In this document: piece after piece, positions 45,059 to 53,378 of the stretch
Position numbering within the stretch: the stretch's first letter is position 1
How the letters are laid out: each line of letters starts with the position of its first letter
DNA from: DATEZO01 sp035255485
GTDB taxonomy: Bacteria; Pseudomonadota; Gammaproteobacteria; Burkholderiales; Burkholderiaceae_D
NCBI GenBank assembly: GCA_035255485.1
Contig: DATEZO010000180.1
Coordinates: 1 to 56,028, forward strand
Direction: 5' to 3'
DNA: 56,028 bases
Notes under the pieces: model-generated
Databases searched by the model: none
What the model saw: only the letters and a program-made list of their open reading frames with translations
Told to the model about the DNA's origin: nothing
Translations under genes and position numbers: made by a program

Positions 45059-46617
45059 TCATGATTGGACGTGCATTGATTACCGGCTTTATCGCAGCAC
45101 TGCCATGCTGGCATGCAACCGGTTGGGCGGCGCCTGATTCTGCCGCGTTATACCAGGCGCATTGCGTATCCTGTCACGGCGCGGATCGCCTCGGCGGTAC
45201 GGGACCGGCGCTATTGCCAGACAATCTGGAACGCTTGCGTCGCCCCGACGCAATAAAGACAATTACCTTGGGGCGAATGGCGACGCAGATGCCGGCCTTT
45301 GCCAACAAGCTCGCGTCAGATGAAATACAGGCATTGAGCGATCTGATTTACACGCCACCGACCAAAGCGCCAGTATGGGGAATCGAGCAAATTCTGGCAT
45401 CGCGTATCGAATACCATAAGCCGGGCAGCCTGCCTGACAAGCCGGTCTTCAAGGCAGACCCGCTGAATCTATTTGTGGTGGTAGAACTTGGCGATCACCA
45501 TGCCACCATTCTGGATGGCGACAGGTTCGAGCCGATTGCCCGTTTCCAGACAAGATATGCATTGCATGGCGGCCCGAAATTCTCCCCGGACGGACGCTAT
45601 GTTTATTTCGCATCGCGCGACGGCTGGATTGCCAAGTACGATATCTGGAATCTCAAGATGGTGTCGGAAATTCGCGCTGGCATCAATACCCGCAATCTTG
45701 CAGTATCAAGTGACGGACGTTTTGCAATGGTGGCAAATTACTTGCCGCATACACTGGTAGTACTCGACGCCAGGGATCTACAGCCGATTCGCATTATTGA
45801 TGTCAAGGACGATAACGGCAAATCATCTCGCGTCTCGGCTGTCTACGATGCTGCTCCACGTAAAAGTTTTATCGCTGCTCTTAAGGATATTCCTGAGGTT
45901 TGGGAATTGAGTTATGACGATAATGCGCCGCCAGTCTATGCGGGGATGGTACATGATTACAAAATGGGCGAGGCTGTTCCGGTACCTGGACCGTTTGCGC
46001 CGCGACGCATTCAGCTTGAAGACTATCTGGATGATTTTTTCTTTGACGCTCGTTACGACCATGTGATCGGATCTTCACGCGAAGGCCGTGGTCAGGTCAT
46101 CAATTTGAATATCAGACGCAAGATTGCCAGCGTCGATCTACCGGGCCTGCCACATCTTGGATCGGGAATTAGCTGGAATTATCAAGGGCGACCAGTCCTT
46201 GCGACGCCAAATTTAAAAGAAGGTCTGGTAACCGTGATCGACATGCAGTCATGGCAAACTGTGAAACAGATCAAAACTCTGGGGCCAGGATTTTTTATGC
46301 GAAGCCATGAAAACACACCCTATGCATGGGTTGATGTATTCAATGGGAAGAAGGATCGCGATGTGATCCAGATTATCGACAAGCAAAAACTAGAAATCGT
46401 CGCGCAACTCCGTCCGAGTCCAGGCAAGATAGCCGCCCATACTGAATTTACTCGGGATGGAAAATATGCCTTGGTCAGCATTTGGGAAACCGATGGTGCA
46501 CTGGTTGTCTACGATGCGCAAACCCTGGAAGAAATCAAGCGTATCCCAATGAATAAGCCTTCCGGTAAATACAACGTATATAACAAGATCACCAGATCGG
46601 CCGGGACGAGTCACTAA
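45055..46617 (+). CDS. nirN: Heme d1 dehydrogenase NirN
   Basis: 520 aa with signal peptide, an N-terminal cytochrome c domain (CVSCH, C37-H41) and a d1-type propeller related to NirS. NirN oxidises dihydro-heme d1 to d1, the last biosynthetic step, and hands it to NirS. It completes the nir operon; after it comes the FNR-box-containing gap before the oxidase-like cluster. Confidence 0.92.
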   Translation: MIMIGRALITGFIAALPCWHATGWAAPDSAALYQAHCVSCHGADRLGGTGPALLPDNLERLRRPDAIKTITLGRMATQMPAFANKLASDEIQALSDLIYTPPTKAPVWGIEQILASRIEYHKPGSLPDKPVFKADPLNLFVVVELGDHHATILDGDRFEPIARFQTRYALHGGPKFSPDGRYVYFASRDGWIAKYDIWNLKMVSEIRAGINTRNLAVSSDGRFAMVANYLPHTLVVLDARDLQPIRIIDVKDDNGKSSRVSAVYDAAPRKSFIAALKDIPEVWELSYDDNAPPVYAGMVHDYKMGEAVPVPGPFAPRRIQLEDYLDDFFFDARYDHVIGSSREGRGQVINLNIRRKIASVDLPGLPHLGSGISWNYQGRPVLATPNLKEGLVTVIDMQSWQTVKQIKTLGPGFFMRSHENTPYAWVDVFNGKKDRDVIQIIDKQKLEIVAQLRPSPGKIAAHTEFTRDGKYALVSIWETDGALVVYDAQTLEEIKRIPMNKPSGKYNVYNKITRSAGTSH

Positions 46618-46681
46618 GCTGCCATCCAAGAGCGGATATCGATTCATATCGGAAACTCATTTATCAAAGTGCGCACTCCAG

Positions 46682-46825
46682 TTAACTGACCTTGATTGGA
46701 GTCGCCTTCATGCCTTCATGCTTCCAGTGGCAATCATAATTGCTCATCCCGTATTTTCCCTGTAGCATCATCTTTTCTTGATCCGGATCATTCTTTTTTT
46801 TCGTCGGGATGCGTACCTTCTGCAT
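46682..46825 (-). CDS. Possible 47-codon small ORF opposite the FNR box
   Basis: An ATG-initiated frame encodes a basic 47-aa peptide with a well-mixed C-terminal half (GMSNYDCHWKHEGMKATPIK). It has no good Shine-Dalgarno. It lies in the 307-bp nirN-to-oxidase gap, which otherwise holds only the FNR-like box. It may be a gene remnant or chance; included with low confidence. Confidence 0.2.
   Translation of the reverse strand: MQKVRIPTKKKNDPDQEKMMLQGKYGMSNYDCHWKHEGMKATPIKVS
46778..46791 (+). promoter_or_regulatory. FNR/DNR-like box upstream of the oxidase-like cluster
   Basis: TTGATCCGGATCAT matches TTGAT-N4-ATCAA at 9 of 10 positions and contains the perfect 12-bp palindrome TGATCCGGATCA. 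It lies 134 bp before the first gene (46925). It suggests that the cluster is induced by low oxygen or NO together with nirS. Confidence 0.65.
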
Positions 46826-46924
46826 TGCCAGAAGCTTAAGAGCTGAACCGGTTTCGGATAAGCCGTTTTGGCTGTTAAATATTTACTATGTAATCGCCGG
46901 ATATCCGGCTTCAAGGAGAGAAAA

Positions 46925-47098
46925 ATGGTTGCAGATACCAAACCAACTATTGAAAGCGAGGAGGAGGAGCGTATTCCTGCTATGCAGCAGCTTCTCGATA
47001 ACCCGTTTTTACTATTATTTATTGGGGTTGCCATGCCGACGGTATTTTATATCGTATGGGGAGTTATGGAAATTGTAACAATCCCGGTCGGTAAATAA
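46925..47098 (+). CDS. Small single-helix membrane protein, candidate oxidase subunit
   Basis: 57 aa with a strong AAGGAGAG Shine-Dalgarno. An acidic N-terminus (ESEEEER) is followed by one transmembrane helix (about residues 27-50). Ten bp separate it from the CuA subunit gene. By position and topology it resembles the one-helix accessory subunits of heme-copper enzymes (subunit IIa of ba3 oxidase, CcoQ). No sequence signature proves this. Confidence 0.65.
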   Translation: MVADTKPTIESEEEERIPAMQQLLDNPFLLLFIGVAMPTVFYIVWGVMEIVTIPVGK

Positions 47099-47108
47099 GG
47101 AGACTACA

Positions 47109-47654
47109 ATGAGTGCAATACACCCGCCCTACGCCAGAATATGGTGGACACAGCCGTTGGACCGAGTTGAAGGAACATGGATCGCAATTGCCTTCATCTG
47201 GTGTCTCTTCATGTTTTTCATGATGCCGTACTGGCATATAGTCGGTAAGCAGAATCTTTCCAACGAGTCATATCGTACAACGGCTGACGTTTACAGCAAA
47301 AAAGCGCAAGCAATGGTGGATAAATACACAGTGCGCACTGAAACTGATGGAAAAATCCCCGTAGTACATCCGCCGGCCGGTAGTGATATCTACCTGGTTG
47401 CACGTCTGTGGTCATGGTGGCCGATCCTTGAACTGGAAAAGGACAAGAGCTATCGCCTGCATTTGTCATCCCTGGATTACAACCATGGTTTTTCCTTGCA
47501 GCCAGTCAATCTCAACTTGCAAGTGGTTCCCGGCTATGAAATGGTCGTGAAGGTAACGCCGAACCAGGATGGTGCATTTTCCGTCTTTTGCAACGAGTAT
47601 TGCGGCATTGGTCACCACACGATGGCCAGCAAACTTTATGTCGTTAACAAATAA
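47109..47654 (+). CDS. CuA-containing subunit II of a heme-copper enzyme
   Basis: 181 aa, AAGGAG upstream. One N-terminal transmembrane anchor (about residues 23-43), then a cupredoxin domain. The full CuA ligand set is present: H126 (DYNHG) and C161-x-E163-x-C165-x3-H169-x2-M172. This means electrons come from a periplasmic cytochrome c or cupredoxin, not quinol directly. The single anchor and small size are like subunit II of B-type (ba3) enzymes and B-like NO reductases. Confidence 0.88.
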   Translation: MSAIHPPYARIWWTQPLDRVEGTWIAIAFIWCLFMFFMMPYWHIVGKQNLSNESYRTTADVYSKKAQAMVDKYTVRTETDGKIPVVHPPAGSDIYLVARLWSWWPILELEKDKSYRLHLSSLDYNHGFSLQPVNLNLQVVPGYEMVVKVTPNQDGAFSVFCNEYCGIGHHTMASKLYVVNK

Positions 47655-47665
47655 AAGGGATGCCC

Positions 47666-49372
47666 ATGGCTAACAAAGAAACTTACCGCATTTGTCCGCG
47701 GACAGGTCTGCAGTTCCACGATTCTGCCGAAACGTTGATGAAAGTCAACGCGGTAGCGGGCGTGATTTTCCTGCTTATCGGCGGCACACTTGCCTTATTG
47801 ATTGGATTGACAAAATGGCCGGCAATCCATTTGCTGCCGGCTGACTCGTTCTATCAAGTGTTGACGGCACATGGCTTGGATATGCTGGTGTTCTGGCTTA
47901 TCTTCTTCGAGATGGCCGTGCTGTATTTCTGTTCATCCACGTTATTGCGTTGCCGACTGGCTACGCCTCGTTTTGCATGGCTGGCATTTGCCTTGATGCT
48001 CATTGGTGCAGTAACGACCAATGTCGCAATTTTCAAGGGTAATTCGAGCGTGATGATGACGTCCTATGTACCGATGCAGGCAGCCCCATCGTTTTATCTG
48101 GGATTGATCCTGTTTGCTGTCGGCGCACTGATCGGTTGTTTTGTGTTTTTTGGCACGCTGGTTGTGGCAAAAGCAGAAAAAACCTATACGGGATCGGTTT
48201 CACTCGTGACTTTTGGTGCGACAACAGCAGCAATTATTGCGGTATTCACCATTGCATCTGGCGCAATCATCCTGATTCCGACATTCCTCTGGTCGGTCGG
48301 TTATATCAAGGCAATTGATCCGCTGATGTATCGCGTGATCTGGTGGGGATTCGGCCACTCGTCGCAACAAATCAACGTGGCAGCACATATTTCGGTATGG
48401 TACGCTATTGCCGCAATCGTTTTCGGCGCCAAGCCAATGTCTGAGCGTGTGTCGCGTTCAGCATTCCTGCTTTATATTTTCTTCCTGCAACTGGCTAGTG
48501 TGCATCACGTCTTGGCCGATCCGGGTATTTCATCCGAATACAAAATATTCAATACTAGCTACGCAATGTACCTCGCCGTATTGGCAAGTATGGTGCACGG
48601 CTTGACGATTCCTGGTGCCATTGAAGTTGCGCAGCGCGAAAAAGGCTTCAACAAAGGCATGTACGAATGGCTCCGCAAGGCTCCATGGGGCAATCCAGTG
48701 TTTTCAGCCATGTTCATTTCAATAGTAGGTTTCGGCTTCCTCGGCGGTATCACGGGTGTGATGATGGGTACTGAGCAGCTTAATCTGATCATTCACAATA
48801 CGATTTATGTGCCGGGTCATTTCCATGCAACCGTTGTGCTTGGTACTACGCTCTCGTTCATGGCGCTGACTTATTTCCTGATTCCAGTGTTGTTCCGTCG
48901 CGAGATCATGTTCCCAACCTTGGCAAAATATCAGCCGTACCTGTTTGGTGGAGGCATGGCCATGTTCTGTCTGGTGATGATGGGTGCGGGTACTCTCGGC
49001 GTACCGCGTCGCCATTGGGATATGTCGTTCCTGGGTTCGGCCATGCCGTATGAGTTCCCGGGCAGTGCTTTTTTGCTGATGTCGCTGGTGGGAGTTAGTG
49101 CAGTGGCAGCGGTTATCGGTGGCGCTTCGTTCCTTCTGGTTACTGTATGCTCGATCTTCCTTGGCAAGAAACTCGATGCAGGGGTTATCAGCAATAAGCC
49201 GTCTCCAGTCATTACCCCGGTTACGGCGCAGGTCAAGGGGCACGGTCATGTCGGCATTGCCGGCTTTGCGGCACCGGGAACCTTTGGTCTTGCCATGGTA
49301 TTCCTGGTTGCGTTCGTGCTGTACTACTTCATTAACTGGAAGTACTTGTCCCAAGTCTGGGGCCTGGGCTAA
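47666..49372 (+). CDS. Heme-copper subunit I with Gln in place of the active-site Tyr; candidate NO reductase
   Basis: 568 aa from the ATG at 47666 (AAGGG six bases upstream), about 13 or more transmembrane helices. All six ligand histidines are present: H69 and H387 (low-spin heme), H385 (high-spin heme), and H231, H280 and H281 (CuB). The 49-residue spacing H231-H280 equals that of B-type ba3 oxidase. The residue four after H231, normally the cross-linked Tyr, is Q235 (WGFGHSSQQ). Lack of this Tyr is a known mark of NO reductases within the superfamily. It has no cNOR/qNOR Glu signature (HLWVEG). With nirS upstream and no norB, NO reduction is the best inference; class (sNOR or eNOR) is unresolved. 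Confidence 0.82.
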   Translation: MANKETYRICPRTGLQFHDSAETLMKVNAVAGVIFLLIGGTLALLIGLTKWPAIHLLPADSFYQVLTAHGLDMLVFWLIFFEMAVLYFCSSTLLRCRLATPRFAWLAFALMLIGAVTTNVAIFKGNSSVMMTSYVPMQAAPSFYLGLILFAVGALIGCFVFFGTLVVAKAEKTYTGSVSLVTFGATTAAIIAVFTIASGAIILIPTFLWSVGYIKAIDPLMYRVIWWGFGHSSQQINVAAHISVWYAIAAIVFGAKPMSERVSRSAFLLYIFFLQLASVHHVLADPGISSEYKIFNTSYAMYLAVLASMVHGLTIPGAIEVAQREKGFNKGMYEWLRKAPWGNPVFSAMFISIVGFGFLGGITGVMMGTEQLNLIIHNTIYVPGHFHATVVLGTTLSFMALTYFLIPVLFRREIMFPTLAKYQPYLFGGGMAMFCLVMMGAGTLGVPRRHWDMSFLGSAMPYEFPGSAFLLMSLVGVSAVAAVIGGASFLLVTVCSIFLGKKLDAGVISNKPSPVITPVTAQVKGHGHVGIAGFAAPGTFGLAMVFLVAFVLYYFINWKYLSQVWGLG

Positions 49373-49381
49373 CAGATTGCG

Positions 49382-49436
49382 AGCCATGGAGTTCTCTTTC
49401 CACTTCATTGTGCGGAAGAGGACTCCGCAAATGGCT
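49382..49436 (+). other. Extended hairpin between subunit I and ctaB
   Basis: AGCCAT (49382-49387) pairs with ATGGCT (49431-49436), enclosing GGAGTTCTCTTTCC (49388-49401) paired with GGAAGAGGACTCC (49414-49426). It has no T run. It could lower expression of ctaB and sco relative to the structural subunits or protect the upstream mRNA. Confidence 0.5.
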
Positions 49437-49492
49437 GCCAAAAGCTGTTCTTCGCCAATTCCGCTTTTCGCTTTCAATGGAGGACAGCCATC

Positions 49493-50359
49493 ATGAGCAC
49501 CCTCACCAAGCAAATACTTAATGTTTTCAAATTGCGTATTGGCGTCGTAATCGCCTTTACAGCGCTAACCGGCCTGGCAGTTGCGCCGGGACCACATTTG
49601 CCAGCATGGAAAATAATTGTAATCGGACTAACTGTCCTGTTGTCGGCCGCTGCCGCTGGCGCATTTAATCAATACGTCGAACGCGACCTTGATATAAAAA
49701 TGGCGCGCACAAAGCGCAGACCGTTCGTTACCGGCTCGCTTGTCCATGGACCTGCCTGGCTCTGGCTGATCGGTATCATGGTAGCGGGTTCTACACTTGC
49801 CTCTGCATGGGCCTTGAATGCGGTAGCTGCGTTCTATGTTTTTCTTGGGGCATTTTTTTATGCCGTAGTTTATACGGTATGGCTTAAGCGCCGTACTTGG
49901 CTCAATATAGTTGTGGGCGGGCTCGCCGGCAGTTTTGCCGTATTGGCAGGTGCCGCAGCGGTTACTCCGCATTTTGATGCGTTGACTTTGTCATTGGCAT
50001 TTATATTGTTTCTATGGACTCCGCCGCATTTCTGGAGTCTTGCGATTGCCTGCCATGACGATTATGCAGCGGCGCACGTGCCAATGTTACCTGTCGTGAT
50101 TGGCCAGAAGGCTGCCGCACGCGTCGTGCTTGGCAATACCATCGCGCTGGTATGTGCATCACTGCTGCCAGCATGGTTCGGCGCAGGCCCGGCGTATCTG
50201 GCTGGCGCCATGACTGGTGGAATTTATTTTCTTTTAAAGAGCATTCGGTTGGCTCGTGAGCCTAATCGTGAAAATGCCATGAGTAATTTCCATGCTTCTT
50301 TGCTGCAGTTGACGTTACTTTTGATTGCTGCGATTGTTGATGCGGTATGGATGCACTAA
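49493..50359 (+). CDS. ctaB: Protoheme IX farnesyltransferase (heme O synthase)
   Basis: 288 aa UbiA-family membrane protein with GGAGG upstream. The prenyltransferase Asp-rich motif NQYVERDLDIKMARTKRRP and the second DDYAAAHVPMLPV motif are present, in a bundle of about nine helices. It farnesylates heme B to heme O. Together with ctaA downstream this gives a dedicated a-type heme route for the cluster. It overlaps the SCO gene by 13 nt. Confidence 0.92.
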   Translation: MSTLTKQILNVFKLRIGVVIAFTALTGLAVAPGPHLPAWKIIVIGLTVLLSAAAAGAFNQYVERDLDIKMARTKRRPFVTGSLVHGPAWLWLIGIMVAGSTLASAWALNAVAAFYVFLGAFFYAVVYTVWLKRRTWLNIVVGGLAGSFAVLAGAAAVTPHFDALTLSLAFILFLWTPPHFWSLAIACHDDYAAAHVPMLPVVIGQKAAARVVLGNTIALVCASLLPAWFGAGPAYLAGAMTGGIYFLLKSIRLAREPNRENAMSNFHASLLQLTLLLIAAIVDAVWMH

Positions 50360-51174
50360 AAAGTCGGCTGATACGGATTTTTTGCCTGTGCTGGATGTTT
50401 GGCCCCGGAGCTGTTTTTGCAGCCCCGGATGCTGAACTTGACCAACAAGCTGCTTACAATATCAGTCAGTCAGTGGTTGGAAAACAAATCGGCAACTATA
50501 TTTTGCGTGATCGGAATGGTAACAACGTTCGATTATCCGATTATCTTGGGAAACCTTTGCTAGTCAGTTTTGTCTATACTGGCTGTTTTGAAACCTGTCC
50601 TACCGATACCGTCGTTATTGCCAAAGCGGTAAGCGCAACACAGGATTTGCTGGGAAGTGATGTTTTTCATACAATCAGTATTGGTTTCAATGTGCCATTT
50701 GATTCACCCGAAGCAATGGCAACATTCGCTCGTCAGCGAGGAATCTCTCCTCGGAATTGGGAATTTCTGAGTCCCGATATATCCAATATTGCTGCACTTG
50801 CACGTGATTTTGGTTTTTCGTATGTCGCTACTCCCAAAGGGTTTGACCATATTACCCAGCTTACTGTTGTTAATCGCAATGGACGGATTTATCGACAATT
50901 GTATTCAGATAGTCTAAATCCTCAAAGCATTATCAATATATTGCGTGATATCAATAATGGAGTCGTTCCAGTAGCACAGGGATGGTCAGGTGCGTGGAAC
51001 CGGGTTCGGTTGTTATGTAGTGTATATGATCGCGAAAGTGAGTCTTATCGCACCGATTATTCGTTAATTATCGGGCTGCTGGTTGGCTTCGCTATCTTGG
51101 GTAGCGTTGTATATATCCTTGTCAGCGAATGGCGGCAGCAACGACGCCGCGTTCGTCAAATTTCTATAAAATAA
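50347..51174 (+). CDS. SCO1/SenC-type copper chaperone
   Basis: 275 aa. Signal or anchor at the N-terminus, thioredoxin-like fold with the CxxxC copper motif (GCFETCPTD), a conserved His in GFDHITQL, and a C-terminal transmembrane helix (about residues 235-258). SCO proteins deliver copper to CuA; its presence matches the CuA subunit upstream. The second membrane anchor at the C-terminus is less usual. SenC-like genes are also reported beside sNOR genes in nitrifiers. Confidence 0.87.
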   Translation: MDALKSRLIRIFCLCWMFGPGAVFAAPDAELDQQAAYNISQSVVGKQIGNYILRDRNGNNVRLSDYLGKPLLVSFVYTGCFETCPTDTVVIAKAVSATQDLLGSDVFHTISIGFNVPFDSPEAMATFARQRGISPRNWEFLSPDISNIAALARDFGFSYVATPKGFDHITQLTVVNRNGRIYRQLYSDSLNPQSIINILRDINNGVVPVAQGWSGAWNRVRLLCSVYDRESESYRTDYSLIIGLLVGFAILGSVVYILVSEWRQQRRRVRQISIK

Positions 51175-51205
51175 AATATATCTTAAATACTTCTTTTTCA
51201 ATTTT

Positions 51206-51219
51206 TTGACTTAAATCAA
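51206..51219 (+). promoter_or_regulatory. FNR/DNR-like box before the cytochrome b fusion gene
   Basis: TTGACTTAAATCAA matches the consensus at 9 of 10 positions. With the box at -41.5 the transcript would begin near 51254. That supports the 51278 start of the next gene and excludes the upstream ATG at 51227. It marks a second transcription unit, 51278-55792. Confidence 0.65.
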
Positions 51220-51277
51220 TGAGCCAATGGCTCTCCATGCCTTACGGTATGACTTCGTCGTAACGAAGGCTTTTCAC

Positions 51278-52891
51278 ATGTATCCCACCATCCAGACAAA
51301 TAAAAAACAAGGCTATTCTCCACGGCTCGCCGCGTTACGTTTACTGCGAGCAATCGAATCCTTGTTCGATCGCGCGTTTGGCACGGTCAACAATCCTTGG
51401 CATAACCTTGGCACACTTTCCTACTTTTTCTTCTGGATTATTGCTGCTACCGGACTTTATCTGTATGCAGTTTTCGATACCAGCGTGCATGGCGCATACC
51501 GTTCAATCGAAGAAATTACAGCACAGTGGTATTTCGGCGGGGTAATACGCAGCCTGCATCGGTATGCTTCGGATGCTTTTGCGGTAACTATTACGGCGCA
51601 TCTGATACGTGAATTCCTCAGGGGACATTACGCCAATTTCCGTTGGTTCTCATGGGTAAGCGGAGTGCCGCTGCTATGGCTTGCTTTTTCGTCTGGTATT
51701 AACGGTTACTGGTTGGTATGGGATCAGTTGTCGCAATTCGTTGCCATTGCAACGGCGGAGCTGCTGGATTGGCTGCCGATTTTTGGCGGATCCATGATCC
51801 GTAATTTCTTGACCCCGGAAAGTGTCAGCAACCGGTTTTTTTCTTTATTAGTATTTCTCCATATCGGCTTGCCATTATTACTGCTGGCGGGAATGTGGAT
51901 ACATATTTTACGTATTAACCGCGCCAGAATTAATCCTTCCCGTAAATTGGCATGGATGGTATTGGCTGCATTGATAATATTGTCCCTACTTAATCCTGCT
52001 GTCAGCACGCCGCCAGCAAATATTGCAATAGCACCAACAAATTTGCCGCTGGACTGGTTTTATCTTTCCATTTATCCCTTGCTCTATGCATGGTCACCTG
52101 CAAAGTTGTGGGCATTGCTGGGCGGGGTAACGCTCCTGTTATTTTTAATTCCGTTACTGCTTAGAACCAAGCGTAAACCGGTTGCTGTAGTAAACCTTTC
52201 CAATTGCAATGGTTGTGGACGTTGCTTCAATGATTGCCCGTATTCTGCAGTAACCATGCAGCCGCGCACGGATGGCGCAAAACATGCAATGGAAGCGGTG
52301 GTCAATTCTGACCTTTGTGCATCATGCGGAATTTGTGCCGGCGCATGCCCCTCCTCTACACCTTTCCGAAGCATCAAGGAACTGATAACCGGCATCGATA
52401 TGCCTCAGCAGCCAGTTGACGCTTTGCGAAAAGAACTAGCCGCTGTTTTGCAAACACTCTCCGGCGAAAACAAGATAGTAGTATTCGGTTGCAGCTGCGC
52501 TGCACAGGTCAGCGGCTTAGCTTCACCTGGAGTTGCCGTTTTCAGTCTGATCTGCACCGGGCAGCTACCACCCTCCTTTGTTGAATTTGCGCTGCGCAAT
52601 GGTGCAGATGGCGTATTCATTACCGGTTGTCATGACGGCGCTTGCGAATTTCGCTTTGGTAATTCCTGGACGACGCAACGAATGGCGGGCAAACGCGAAC
52701 CACATTTACGGCGTGATAATGTTGATCTCGAGCGCATACGCATGGTAGCTGCTAGCGATACCGAATTCGGTAAGCTGGCGCATGAAGTCGAGATATTCCG
52801 CCGTCATTTGCAAAGTCTCTCAAGTCAATCCAGGCCGGAACCAATCGAATCAGCAGACAGGATTATCGAGGCAGGAGCAACTCATGGCTAA
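51278..52891 (+). CDS. Diheme cytochrome b fused to 2[4Fe-4S] ferredoxin and FlpD/MvhD-like domain
   Basis: 537 aa. The N-terminal part matches bc1/b6f cytochrome b: H94 and H108 in one helix, H195 and H209 in another, each pair 14 apart, so both b hemes can bind. Further helices run to about residue 296. A cytoplasmic domain carries two CxxCxxCxxxCP motifs (C310-C320 and C347-C357). The last 140 residues (GCSC 404-407, C426, NGADGVFITGCHDGAC 441-456) resemble FlpD/MvhD, which links hydrogenase or formate dehydrogenase to heterodisulfide reductase. It could exchange electrons between the quinone pool and a soluble Fe-S or flavin partner. The partner is unknown. Confidence 0.82.
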   Translation: MYPTIQTNKKQGYSPRLAALRLLRAIESLFDRAFGTVNNPWHNLGTLSYFFFWIIAATGLYLYAVFDTSVHGAYRSIEEITAQWYFGGVIRSLHRYASDAFAVTITAHLIREFLRGHYANFRWFSWVSGVPLLWLAFSSGINGYWLVWDQLSQFVAIATAELLDWLPIFGGSMIRNFLTPESVSNRFFSLLVFLHIGLPLLLLAGMWIHILRINRARINPSRKLAWMVLAALIILSLLNPAVSTPPANIAIAPTNLPLDWFYLSIYPLLYAWSPAKLWALLGGVTLLLFLIPLLLRTKRKPVAVVNLSNCNGCGRCFNDCPYSAVTMQPRTDGAKHAMEAVVNSDLCASCGICAGACPSSTPFRSIKELITGIDMPQQPVDALRKELAAVLQTLSGENKIVVFGCSCAAQVSGLASPGVAVFSLICTGQLPPSFVEFALRNGADGVFITGCHDGACEFRFGNSWTTQRMAGKREPHLRRDNVDLERIRMVAASDTEFGKLAHEVEIFRRHLQSLSSQSRPEPIESADRIIEAGATHG

Positions 52892-53378
52892 ATGGATAGG
52901 ACAAGCTGCATGGTTTTTGTTGTTCATGCTCGGCATAAGTTATCTTTCGACGAGCCCGGCATATAATTACCTTGATAAGCAGCAAGCATTACTAAGATTA
53001 AGCATCAGCCATGCAGGACAGATTGTCGGTACCTGCCGTGCACGAAGTGCCGCTGAATTGGCAAATATGTCACGCAATATGCGTGCGCTTCAAGATTGTC
53101 CTCGTGAACGTTCTCCGGTAACAATTGAAGTAGAGCTTGATGGCCGGATTCTATATCATGAAGTAATACCGCCTTCCGGCTTGTCTCATGATGGTGCATC
53201 CACCGTGTATCGGCGTTTCCCGTTACAATCCGGGGAGCATCGTTTGGCTGTCCGTATGAATGATTCAAAGAAAATTTCTGGATTCAATTTTGAGCGTAGC
53301 GAGGTAGTGCAATTGCATCCGGCACAGGTATTGGTTATCGACTTTAATCAGCAACAGGGTGGGGTGATTATCAAATGA
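52884..53378 (+). CDS. Membrane-anchored periplasmic protein of unknown function
   Basis: 164 aa from an ATG overlapping the previous stop by 8 nt (AGGAGC upstream). One N-terminal helix (about residues 5-20) is followed by a predicted beta-sandwich with two Cys (GTCRARS and LQDCPRE) and a His in YHEVIPPSGLSHDGAS. No family recognised. Tight coupling to the cytochrome b fusion and the next gene suggests a structural or assembly subunit; the Cys/His pattern could bind copper or heme but this is unproven. Confidence 0.7.
   Translation: MAKWIGQAAWFLLFMLGISYLSTSPAYNYLDKQQALLRLSISHAGQIVGTCRARSAAELANMSRNMRALQDCPRERSPVTIEVELDGRILYHEVIPPSGLSHDGASTVYRRFPLQSGEHRLAVRMNDSKKISGFNFERSEVVQLHPAQVLVIDFNQQQGGVIIK

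Noticed and set aside
47666..49372. Annotation as cbb3-type cytochrome c oxidase subunit I
   Set aside because: Ligand spacing is B-type, the partner has CuA rather than CcoO/CcoP heme c subunits, and Gln occupies the Tyr site; an oxygen reductase label would mislead.
51227..51277. Upstream ATG as start of the cytochrome b fusion
   Set aside because: The predicted transcript start from the FNR-like box (about 51254) lies downstream of it, and the added residues look non-coding.
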